48,580 nucleotides of DNA from Chloroflexota bacterium (lineage in GTDB: Bacteria; Chloroflexota; Anaerolineae; Promineifilales; Promineifilaceae). A program made the translations under genes and the position numbers. The notes beneath the pieces were generated by a model that did not search any database, was not told where the DNA came from, and was given only the letters and a program-made list of their open reading frames with translations. Shown piece by piece: positions 42,411-48,580 of the stretch (within the stretch, counting starts at the first letter, position 1; each line of letters starts with the position of its first letter). The stretch spans positions 1 to 48,580 of the forward strand of contig JAGNBF010000055.1 in NCBI GenBank assembly GCA_018004935.1. The letters run 5' to 3'.

Positions 42411-43793
42411 ATGTCGCGCCAAATTCTGTTTACCTCGGTTCTTGTCCTATTTCTGTTGAGTTGTGGACTTTCCTCGTCAGCCATAAACAATCCCCCAACA
42501 GAGTTCCCCACCCCATCCCCTCACTCCCATACGAACCATCTGGAAACCCCTGCAATAACTGATTTACCTCAACCCGCAAACCCAACGCGGCTCCTTCAGC
42601 CAGATGAGTTGATCTACCAGGGTGCTTTTCTGCTTCCACCAGGAGATGCCTGGGATTATAGTGGTTACGCAATGACCTATTTCCCTGGGGGTGATCCGGA
42701 TGGTTCTGAAGATGGGTTCCCCGGTTCTCTTTTTGTCCTTGGGCATGATCATCAACAAATGGTTGCGGAAATTACGATTCCTATTCCCGTCATCACGACG
42801 GATGCGGCCGCATTGAATACAGCTATTACATTACAACCCTTTGCAGACATTACCGGTGGCATGTTTGGCGAGATGGAGATTCCACGGGCAGGACTGGCTT
42901 ATCTGCCTCCCATAGGCGCACAAAGTAGCGGTAAACTCTATTTCACCTGGGGCCAACATTTCCAATTTGAAGCCACGCCTTCCCACGGTTGGGCCGAACT
43001 CGATTTATCCAATCCTGATCCGGCGGGGCCCTGGTTTGTAGGGGAATATACCAACTACGTCCTCAACGATTACCTGTTTGAAATTCCTGAAGATTGGGCC
43101 GCTACCTATGTCTCCGGGTTACGCCTCGCCACCGGGCGTTTTCGTGACGGCAGGTGGGGTGGCCTGGGTCCAGCCTTATTCGCCATCGCCCCCTGGCTCG
43201 AAGGCAATCCACCTACCGCCTATACTCGCCTGAATCAGGTTGTTCCCCTGTTGCTTTATGGCGAAAATGTTCCCGGAAGTCCGGAGATTGATGTTTCTCA
43301 AGGCTTTCAGATGGTAGGTTATGCAGAGCCGGATGAATGGTCAGGCGGAGCCTGGCTTACACATGATGAGAAGAGCGCCCTGGTATTTGTTGGCACAAAA
43401 GCCATGGGGAGAACCTGGTACGGTTTTTCTAATGGCGTGGAATATCCCACAGGTAGCGACCCCAATGAAGTTTATCCTGAAGTGCCACCCTGGCCTCATG
43501 ACGAGCGGGGTTGGTGGTCTGAGGATATTCAAGCTCAAATCATCTTTTTCAACCCGGACGATCTGGCCGCAGTGGCTCAGGGGCACATGGCATCCTGGGA
43601 GCCGCAACCGTATGCCGTATTAGAACTCACAGATTTCCTGTTCAGCCCCGGTTTTGATTTTGAGAATCACAAACATCATCTGATGGGGGATGTCGCTTTT
43701 GATCGCGACAATGGTCTGCTTTACCTTATTGAAAGACGAGCACTTCCTAAAGGGGAAAGTGTCGTCCATGTCTTCAAAATCGGGGCGAGATAA
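42411..43793 (+). CDS. Lipoprotein, unknown function
   Basis: 460 residues from ATG 42411. The open frame reaches back to 42219, but the lipoprotein signal (MSRQILFTSVLVLFLLSC, lipidated Cys18) fixes this start. A Pro/Thr/His-rich linker covers 20-60. The rest is a beta-rich domain with regular Gly/Trp turns: GSLFVLGHDHQQMVAEITIP, GEMEIPRAGLAYLP, LYFTWGQHFQFE, AWLTHDEKSALVFVGTKAMG, GDVAFDRDNGLLYLIERRA. The pattern fits a six- or seven-bladed propeller. I do not recognise a named family. Likely outer face of the membrane. One GCGGCCGC site. Confidence 0.75.
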   Translation: MSRQILFTSVLVLFLLSCGLSSSAINNPPTEFPTPSPHSHTNHLETPAITDLPQPANPTRLLQPDELIYQGAFLLPPGDAWDYSGYAMTYFPGGDPDGSEDGFPGSLFVLGHDHQQMVAEITIPIPVITTDAAALNTAITLQPFADITGGMFGEMEIPRAGLAYLPPIGAQSSGKLYFTWGQHFQFEATPSHGWAELDLSNPDPAGPWFVGEYTNYVLNDYLFEIPEDWAATYVSGLRLATGRFRDGRWGGLGPALFAIAPWLEGNPPTAYTRLNQVVPLLLYGENVPGSPEIDVSQGFQMVGYAEPDEWSGGAWLTHDEKSALVFVGTKAMGRTWYGFSNGVEYPTGSDPNEVYPEVPPWPHDERGWWSEDIQAQIIFFNPDDLAAVAQGHMASWEPQPYAVLELTDFLFSPGFDFENHKHHLMGDVAFDRDNGLLYLIERRALPKGESVVHVFKIGAR

Positions 43794-43831
43794 GAGAGTG
43801 GTACAGTACGGCGTAAGTAGAAACCAGATTT

Positions 43832-43948
43832 TTATATCAGGTTTGGAAGCGATTTACAGGAGAAAAACCTGTCAGCCGTATCCCGCCGGTCAATGGCTCG
43901 TAATAATTCATTGGTAGAGAGTCGTACCCCCAATTCAACCGTAGACAT
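43832..43948 (-). CDS. Small protein, 38 aa, possibly truncated
   Basis: MSTVELGVRLSTNELLRAID, then RRDTADRFFSCKSLPNLI, stop. AAAGGAG seven bases before the ATG (minus strand, 43949-43965) is one of the best ribosome signals in the window. The first 20 residues resemble the start of short helical proteins (VELxVxLSxxELLxAIxQL) found in cyanobacteria and Chloroflexota, which are usually 70-90 residues. The tail from RRDT on looks unlike them, so the gene may be cut off by a deletion. It stands alone in the gap between two lipoprotein genes. Confidence 0.5.
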   Translation of the reverse strand: MSTVELGVRLSTNELLRAIDRRDTADRFFSCKSLPNLI

Positions 43949-44027
43949 GGTGACTCCTTTGGCTATCTCACAACACTGCAATCAGTATAAGCCATTTCCG
44001 AGGGGTGACAAGAGGCAAGGTATCGCA

Positions 44028-45782
44028 TTACTCAGGAGCACGGATAATGACAACCTTTTCCGTCTCAAAATCAACATACAGCTCAAAGCTCAAGTATTGC
44101 CCATCAAACGACCAACTGGCACGACTGATTTGATTTTTGCCGTTTACCGTGATGGGGATTAGTTTTCGCGTTTGCAGATCATAAACCATCAGGTTTTCTG
44201 ACACATCACGCATGAGAATTTTTTGGCTATCTGGTGACCAAATGAAGGATTGGGGATGATTAGCCGAGGTTGCAGGAATGATCGTGAGAAGCTGGCGACT
44301 CGTTAAATCCAGGATGTTAAGCTGTTTGGTTGATCCTGGCACAGTGTCCCCAGTTGGCCTTCCTTCCGCATCCAGTAAAAGTTGTTGGGTGGTATAAAAC
44401 GCCAGGTATTGCCCGTCGGGAGAGAATTGTTCACCATATTTGGTTGGTAGGGATGGCAACAGGGCCTTGCCACTCACCCGATCCACCAACAACAGATAAG
44501 TGGACGAATCTGTGTTTTCTGGTGCAGGTAATTCTTGTAGGGGTTGACCGTCACCGCTGATTTCTATAGGGCCAGTGGTCGTTACGGCTATGGTATCGCC
44601 AGTGGGGGAGAGGGTCGCGTTAAGGCCAAAGGGTAAGAAGGGGTGTAGTTGATCGGCGGCGACATCCCACCATTGCAACTGGTTGTCTTCAACACAGGGT
44701 TGCCCCTGACGGCACAGTTCCGGATCGGTGATTAGCCAGGTTCTGACTAACATCGTATCTGTGCCGGGTAGCCAGTCTAAAAAAGTGGAATTGGGGATGG
44801 GAAGCTGGTTTATTTGCGGCCGCGATAAACGTAAGAACTTATCCCAAGTAATAGATGGTTCTGTAGAAGTCCAGAGCAAGTCAATAGAGACCACCATTGC
44901 CGTCATCGAAAAATCTACTCCCTCACCAGTTCCAATGTAATGAGGCGATGGGCGGAAAGAATATCCATGCACGTAAAAATCGGATGAAACCTCACCTGTG
45001 CGTATATTGAGAAACAAGCCACTGCTGGTTCCACCACTGGCATAGGCTGATAATAAAAGCGTTTCTTCATTCACCCAGTCTCCAAACGAGGGAATACGAA
45101 TAGTTTGGATTTCCGAAACAACTGTATCTACCGTTGCCCGCTGACCTTCCCACAACCAAATAGTCGCAGGTCCCGAATCTAAATGCCACCAGCCATAATA
45201 TTTCTTGGCGTCAATACCAACAAAAACCACCTTCTGTCCATCTAGTGACCATGTGATGTCCACTCCAGCACTAATGGACCACATGCCAGGGCAGTAAAAG
45301 TCGGTAAAGAGCGGTGTTAAAGGAGTGAACTCTGGCGCGGCCGCGTAATAAATCGTCCCATTGGGCGGTAATTCCATTTCACTGGGCCGATACGGGGGGC
45401 AGACAGCCAGCAAAACCTCGTTGCTCGTCGGCGACCAGGACGCTTCACCATGATTCAGGGTCAGCAAAGGGGTAATGCCTTCCGCCCAAACGGGGGTTGG
45501 TAACGGTGTAACTGTTGGTGGGTGGGTCGGGGTGGTCGTAGCACTGGGTATCGCAGTGGCTTTGGCGAGAACGTCTTCTTCAAGCACAAGGGGTGTCGCG
45601 GCCGCGCTCCTGGTTCGGGTCATGGTTGGCGTGGCCGAGGGGGAGAGGGTAGGGGTGTAGGTGGGGAAGGGGCTTGCGGCCGCGATCTCCACCGTTTCTG
45701 TGGGTGTTACAGGAACTGGCCCACACCCAACCAACCAGAGCAAAACGAATAGAAACAGGTAGGAGAACACACTTTTATTCAT
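44028..45782 (-). CDS. Lipoprotein with WD40/TolB-like propeller
   Basis: 584 residues. Lipoprotein signal ending LLWLVGC, with Cys20 lipidated. A Thr/Pro/Ser linker (21-98) is typical of this phylum. Propeller blades show repeats of the TolB kind: ASWSPTSNEVLLAVCPPYRP, DITWSLDGQKVVFVG, ATLSPTGDTIAVTT, EQFSPDGQYLAFYT, FIWSPDSQKILMRD and ASWSFDGQYLSFE. Such proteins bind other proteins or glycans at the outer face of the membrane. The partner is unknown. It is followed (in transcription order preceded) by a similar lipoprotein at 45894-47297, so the two are probably paralogues in one unit. Four GCGGCCGC sites, two in the linker. Confidence 0.83.
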   Translation of the reverse strand: MNKSVFSYLFLFVLLWLVGCGPVPVTPTETVEIAAASPFPTYTPTLSPSATPTMTRTRSAAATPLVLEEDVLAKATAIPSATTTPTHPPTVTPLPTPVWAEGITPLLTLNHGEASWSPTSNEVLLAVCPPYRPSEMELPPNGTIYYAAAPEFTPLTPLFTDFYCPGMWSISAGVDITWSLDGQKVVFVGIDAKKYYGWWHLDSGPATIWLWEGQRATVDTVVSEIQTIRIPSFGDWVNEETLLLSAYASGGTSSGLFLNIRTGEVSSDFYVHGYSFRPSPHYIGTGEGVDFSMTAMVVSIDLLWTSTEPSITWDKFLRLSRPQINQLPIPNSTFLDWLPGTDTMLVRTWLITDPELCRQGQPCVEDNQLQWWDVAADQLHPFLPFGLNATLSPTGDTIAVTTTGPIEISGDGQPLQELPAPENTDSSTYLLLVDRVSGKALLPSLPTKYGEQFSPDGQYLAFYTTQQLLLDAEGRPTGDTVPGSTKQLNILDLTSRQLLTIIPATSANHPQSFIWSPDSQKILMRDVSENLMVYDLQTRKLIPITVNGKNQISRASWSFDGQYLSFELYVDFETEKVVIIRAPE

Positions 45783-45810
45783 TTGTCACCGCCATTTAAT
45801 CGTGATATGG

Positions 45811-45893
45811 CTATTGAGAAACAAACCAGGGTTCCGCGGCCGCGATGAGTCTCACCTCGCCCGTTGCCACTTCATAAACCCACGTCTCCAATA
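45811..45893 (-). pseudogene. Out-of-frame tail of a propeller protein
   Basis: Directly after the stop of the 467-aa lipoprotein, the minus strand reads, in another frame, ILETWVYEVATGEVRLIAAA, then EPWFVSQ and stop at 45811. VYEVATGEVRLI is a typical last beta-propeller strand pair, and the GCGGCCGC at 45836 falls in it, as such sites do in coding DNA. A two-base shift near 45893 would fuse it to the upstream gene. It may be a frameshifted 3' end or the remnant of a lost gene. Confidence 0.45.
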
Positions 45894-47297
45894 TTATTCT
45901 CCCGATTCAAGCAGTAAAATACCCAATTCATTACCAGCCTGAAAACCAGTAGAGGCAATAGCTCGTTTGCCGGGAGAAACAGCCCAGTAGATATAACTGT
46001 TCTGATTATGATAGGAAATGCCTCTTGCTATCAAATACTCTATTGGGGTTTCAGTTGATAAGTCAAGATAGACTAAAGATGTGTCACTTTGAATCTCGGA
46101 TGGTCCGTTCGTCGTAGAAGGTAAAGCTAATACCCCTAGTCCATCCAGGATATATAATCCATTCCCATTTGGTTCCCACTGGAACAAGCCAAACTTTTCA
46201 GTTAAAAGCGTTGTTTCAAAACTTTCTAAGTCTAAAAAGTATATTCCATAGTCGTTTTCATCAAGCGAGCCAAAAACCGCTGTTCCTATATACGCAAGTT
46301 TTCGCCCATCAGGGCTAAATTCAGGATAAATGCCATTGATTTGCACACTATCGTGGTTAGTGATTTGTGAGAGAGGTTGAACAAAAGATCCATCTGTTGA
46401 AATCAAGTAATGAATTTGCTGGCCTAGCATAGCAGGTAGGTGTGTTCCAATGATAAGCCATTTTCCATCATTTGACCAACGGGCGTAAGAAGGCTGAAAG
46501 TCCGCAATTTTCATTGAGTTTGTACCATTAGTATTAGCGAGCCAGAGTTCTTCTCCAACTTGACCAAAAATAATTGGGGGAGAGAACACCATAATGTCAC
46601 TTACGGAAGATTCATATAGTACAGAGGTAGCACCACAGTTATCAGCATTTGCCACCCCTCCTTGACTAAATGGGCAAAGGTTAAGCATTTCTCTCGTTTC
46701 TTCGCTGACTCGGCTTTCGGGCGACGATAACTGAACTTTGGCTTGAGTTAATAAATCATAATGCCACCATGTCCAATTTCTTGGTTCTTCTGCAATACCA
46801 TCGTACACTGCGTAAACAAGCGTATGGTCATCAGTCCAATTCAGAAAGGCGAGTGTCTGCTCACCAATCGGTTCCAGAGGGATGTAACTGTAGTGCGACT
46901 CTAACTGAGGGTGGATATTTGTTGTTTCATCTGGAATAATCTCAATGGTTTCTGTCCAGGTTTCATAGCCGATCAGACTTATTACCAGTGTATACTCACC
47001 AGAGGTCAGTGTCGTCGAATAAGGTGTCTGTCCATTAATTCCCAATTCAAGAATAGCCAAAGAAGCCCCAGATGGATTAGATAAAGCAACAAGCTTACCC
47101 TCGGCTGGTACTGTCGTTGCGTGAACCGTAGAAGTGGAAAAAGGTGTTGGTCTTGTTGTTGGTGATGGTGTGGAAGTTGCTGAAGGGGCAGGGGTGAGGG
47201 TGGGTGTCGCGGCCGCGATCTCCCGCGTCACCATCTCATCAACTGCACACCCAGCCAATACCACACTCACCAACAGGGCCAATAGGAACCGTCGCAT
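45894..47297 (-). CDS. PEGA-domain lipoprotein with TolB-like propeller
   Basis: 467 residues from ATG 47297, with AAAGGGGG ten bases upstream. The longer open frame adds 21 codons without support. Signal MRRFLLALLVSVVLAGC lipidates Cys17, followed by a Thr/Pro/Ser linker (25-60). A PEGA domain (about 66-130) has the pattern SNPSGASLAILELGINGQTP, GEYTLVISLIGYE. Propeller blades follow (LNWTDDHTLVYAVYDG, ARWSNDGKWLIIGTH, PEFSPDGRKLAYIG, FQWEPNGNGLYILDG). The last blade looks cut short (LGILLLESGE and stop), and its likely remainder lies out of frame at 45811-45893. PEGA domains occur in surface-layer proteins. A role in envelope interactions is inference. Confidence 0.8.
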   Translation of the reverse strand: MRRFLLALLVSVVLAGCAVDEMVTREIAAATPTLTPAPSATSTPSPTTRPTPFSTSTVHATTVPAEGKLVALSNPSGASLAILELGINGQTPYSTTLTSGEYTLVISLIGYETWTETIEIIPDETTNIHPQLESHYSYIPLEPIGEQTLAFLNWTDDHTLVYAVYDGIAEEPRNWTWWHYDLLTQAKVQLSSPESRVSEETREMLNLCPFSQGGVANADNCGATSVLYESSVSDIMVFSPPIIFGQVGEELWLANTNGTNSMKIADFQPSYARWSNDGKWLIIGTHLPAMLGQQIHYLISTDGSFVQPLSQITNHDSVQINGIYPEFSPDGRKLAYIGTAVFGSLDENDYGIYFLDLESFETTLLTEKFGLFQWEPNGNGLYILDGLGVLALPSTTNGPSEIQSDTSLVYLDLSTETPIEYLIARGISYHNQNSYIYWAVSPGKRAIASTGFQAGNELGILLLESGE

Positions 47298-47404
47298 AAA
47301 ATCCCCCTTTGCCGTTCTCCCGATTCCCTGCCAGTTTACCCGCACTCCCCCATCCCCCACCTGACGCTCCCCTCACGCCAGACGGGTGATTCCCCCATGA
47401 AAGA

Positions 47405-47791
47405 TCATGCTGTCAGAAACTCAAGTTTAAGATCGCGTAGGTTGATATTTGCGGCCGCGTGCAACAAGAAATCCATCCCCAATATACCGTTGATAGAAAA
47501 TCCGTAATCCATTCCGCCTACCTCAATAACAAACTCGGCCAACCGACAACTCCCCACCTGTAAAAAATCAAGTTGTCGCGCAAAAACCGCCTCAACTCCA
47601 CCCACCCCACGAATTGTATATAACTCGTCATCCAGTGACGGCTTTATATGTATCGGGGCCAGTGAATCAATACCTAAAATTGTAGTTTCCGAACCTGTAT
47701 CTATTAAAACATGGTCAATCTCAATGGTGGCTCCGCGATAAACAACCTTTACCGTTGTAAATAATAAGTCACCCTGTCGCTCTAGTTCCAT
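47405..47791 (-). CDS. Retropepsin-like aspartic protease domain protein
   Basis: 128 residues from ATG 47791, set by a GGAG signal. A TTG at 47809 would add six. The retropepsin pattern is present: LIDTGSETTIL with catalytic Asp31-Thr-Gly-Ser, a flap-like region (YTIRGVGGVEAVF) and the closing ILGMDFLLHAAANINLRDLK (ILG.D..). Single-domain proteases of this clan work as dimers. There is no membrane segment or pro-region. The start lies inside the end of the upstream small gene (23-nt overlap), so the two are translationally coupled. Substrate unknown. One GCGGCCGC site encodes the AAA in HAAAN. Confidence 0.85.
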   Translation of the reverse strand: MELERQGDLLFTTVKVVYRGATIEIDHVLIDTGSETTILGIDSLAPIHIKPSLDDELYTIRGVGGVEAVFARQLDFLQVGSCRLAEFVIEVGGMDYGFSINGILGMDFLLHAAANINLRDLKLEFLTA

Positions 47792-48050
47792 GACTACTCC
47801 GTATGCCAAACCACTGACGCTCTTGAATATCTAACTGTTCCCGATGCGTATGCACAAAATAAAACTCCCTCACCGGAAACTCCTGATGTAATTGACGATA
47901 GCGTTGCATAGCCACATCCCCATTGGCACATGTTTCGATAACAGCGATGCTGTCTAATTCACGTTTTCTATCACTGGTTGTATGAGCGTGTAAGGCTTCG
48001 ATGATAAGCCATTGTTCAGGAAATTTATTACGAATCTCGGCCCATCGCAT
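47769..48050 (-). CDS. Small partner protein of the retropepsin-like gene
   Basis: 93 residues: MRWAEIRNKFPEQWLIIEAL, AHTTSDRKRELDSIAVIETC, ANGDVAMQRYRQLHQEFPVR, EFYFVHTHREQLDIQERQWF. AGGAG before the ATG at 48050 overlaps the end of the upstream gene (3-bp gap). I recall similar small proteins of unknown function (W.EI...FPEQWLLIEA, ending in LDIEERxWLGIR) in cyanobacteria and Chloroflexota, commonly beside a clan AA aspartic protease, but cannot search here. Alpha/beta mix, no signal peptide. No toxin or antitoxin motif is visible, although the paired, overlapping layout resembles one. Confidence 0.75.
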   Translation of the reverse strand: MRWAEIRNKFPEQWLIIEALHAHTTSDRKRELDSIAVIETCANGDVAMQRYRQLHQEFPVREFYFVHTHREQLDIQERQWFGIRSSHGTRATG

Positions 48051-48053
48051 GAT

Positions 48054-48580
48054 TTATTTCTCCTGTGCCGTGACAATGTTTTTCACTCCTGGTACTTGTC
48101 GTAAGGCAGTCACCAGTTCGGCACTGTAATGAGTAGATTGATTAGGAAAGGTCATGCGTTGCCCCGTCTCCCGGATAACCAGAGTAAACGAATCGGCCCC
48201 GTTGTGTTGGCTGGCAATGCGATGCACCTGCCGGATGGTGTCGCGCCAGTTGGATGCGGCCGCGATTTCCACAATGATGTGACGAGGGGCAGGAGACTGA
48301 GAGACTGAGAGACTGGAGACTGGAGACTGATCAATTGTGAATTGTGAATTGTGAATTGTGAATTGTGAAGGTTCACCGGCCACTGCTGACTGCTGAGAAC
48401 TGAGTTCCTCTGAGTTCCTACGAGTTCCTACGAGTTCCTGCTGACTGCTCACTGCTGACTGCTCACTACTAACGGCCAATGGCTCGCGGCTAACGGCTCG
48501 CGGCTCACTCCCCTCAAAATTCGGCGGCGGTGGTGGCGGGCTGTAACGTGGCGGGGTGGGTTCGGCGATACGGGGGGGAG
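48054..48580 (-). CDS. dnaE: 3' end of a likely DNA polymerase III alpha subunit gene (partial)
   Basis: The frame is open from the window edge (48580) to TAA at 48054, so the 5' part is missing. The last 75 residues (HIIVEIAAASNWRDTIRQVH, then RIASQHNGADSFTLVIRETG, MTFPNQSTHYSAELVTALRQ, VPGVKNIVTAQEK) match the C-terminal domain I know from long DnaE chains of this phylum (W+..R..H.L...G.D....FP...T....EL...L). Before it lie a Pro-rich stretch and an in-frame patchwork of simple repeats (about 48290-48510). DnaE copies the chromosome as the replicase core. The identification rests on the tail only. One GCGGCCGC site (48256). Confidence 0.55.
   Translation of the reverse strand, partial: PPRIAEPTPPRYSPPPPPPNFEGSEPRAVSREPLAVSSEQSAVSSQQELVGTRRNSEELSSQQSAVAGEPSQFTIHNSQFTIDQSPVSSLSVSQSPAPRHIIVEIAAASNWRDTIRQVHRIASQHNGADSFTLVIRETGQRMTFPNQSTHYSAELVTALRQVPGVKNIVTAQEK
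48290..48510. repeat. Cluster of in-frame minisatellites in the dnaE-like linker
   Basis: Adjacent short arrays: GAGACT(GA/GG) units at 48294-48331, ATTGTGA (7 bp, about five copies) at 48332-48369, GAGTTCCTAC (about 10 bp, three to four copies) at 48401-48438, CTGACTGCTCA-type units at 48439-48470, and CGGCTCG/GCGGCTAA units at 48472-48508. None has a stop in the coding frame. Confidence 0.85.

Overview
The window looks like chromosomal DNA of a filamentous or wastewater-type member of the Chloroflexota (Anaerolineae-like). This is inferred from gene content, not from a marker gene. The supporting genes are a DHH-CBS-CCA-adding fusion enzyme, Thr/Pro-rich lipoproteins with WD40/TolB-like propellers, a LysM-M23 lipoprotein, SdrD-B repeat surface proteins, and a small protein next to a retropepsin-like protease beside the dnaE tail. 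I see no rRNA, tRNA, CRISPR array, phage module or intact transposase. Base composition is moderately GC-rich in genes, and nearly every intergenic gap over 200 bp is packed with dispersed palindromic repeats.

Layout. 1-4.3 kb: an 8-bp minisatellite, an HTH-citrate synthase fusion, a higA-like antitoxin gene broken by a frameshift and a 183-bp MITE-like insertion, an intact yefM-yoeB pair with a recognisable operator, and a GNAT acetyltransferase. 4.3-12.9 kb: an orphan DUF1116 (AllG/YlbE-like) protein, an rtcB RNA ligase, a ThrE-type Thr/Ser exporter (minus strand) and the DHH-CBS-CCA enzyme, separated by repeat mosaics that include two more MITE copies and a 489-bp TIR element. 13.2-25.7 kb: two paralogous secreted, C-terminally anchored proteins. 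The second has 3005 residues and carries 12 tandem SdrD-B-type repeats, one interrupted by a nested domain. 25.9-30.3 kb (minus): an unknown protein and a membrane M50 metalloprotease fused to two cyclic-nucleotide-binding domains. 30.7-34.4 kb: a CoA-transferase with its own promoter and leader terminator, a small membrane protein, and a LysM-M23-like lipoprotein. 34.5-37.8 kb (minus): a large sensor histidine kinase with a good sigma70-type promoter. 38.4-42.3 kb (minus): a lone microcompartment vertex protein, a GNAT-Dabb fusion, a YqcC-like protein, an alpha/beta-hydrolase without its nucleophile serine, and an N6-adenine/lysine methyltransferase-like protein. 42.4-48.6 kb: three lipoproteins, a 38-aa gene, a retropepsin-like protein with a small partner, and the 3' end of a likely dnaE.

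The strongest window-wide signal is the octamer palindrome GCGGCCGC. I found 76 copies by eye, about one per 640 bp. Almost all lie inside genes, in all three reading frames and on genes of both strands, and they are absent from the repeats and from several genes. It resembles in style the HIP1 palindrome of cyanobacteria. The second theme is a set of non-autonomous palindromic elements with terminal inverted repeats and target duplications that break genes and sometimes form gene ends. Most genes otherwise look like single-gene or two-gene transcription units rather than one pathway.
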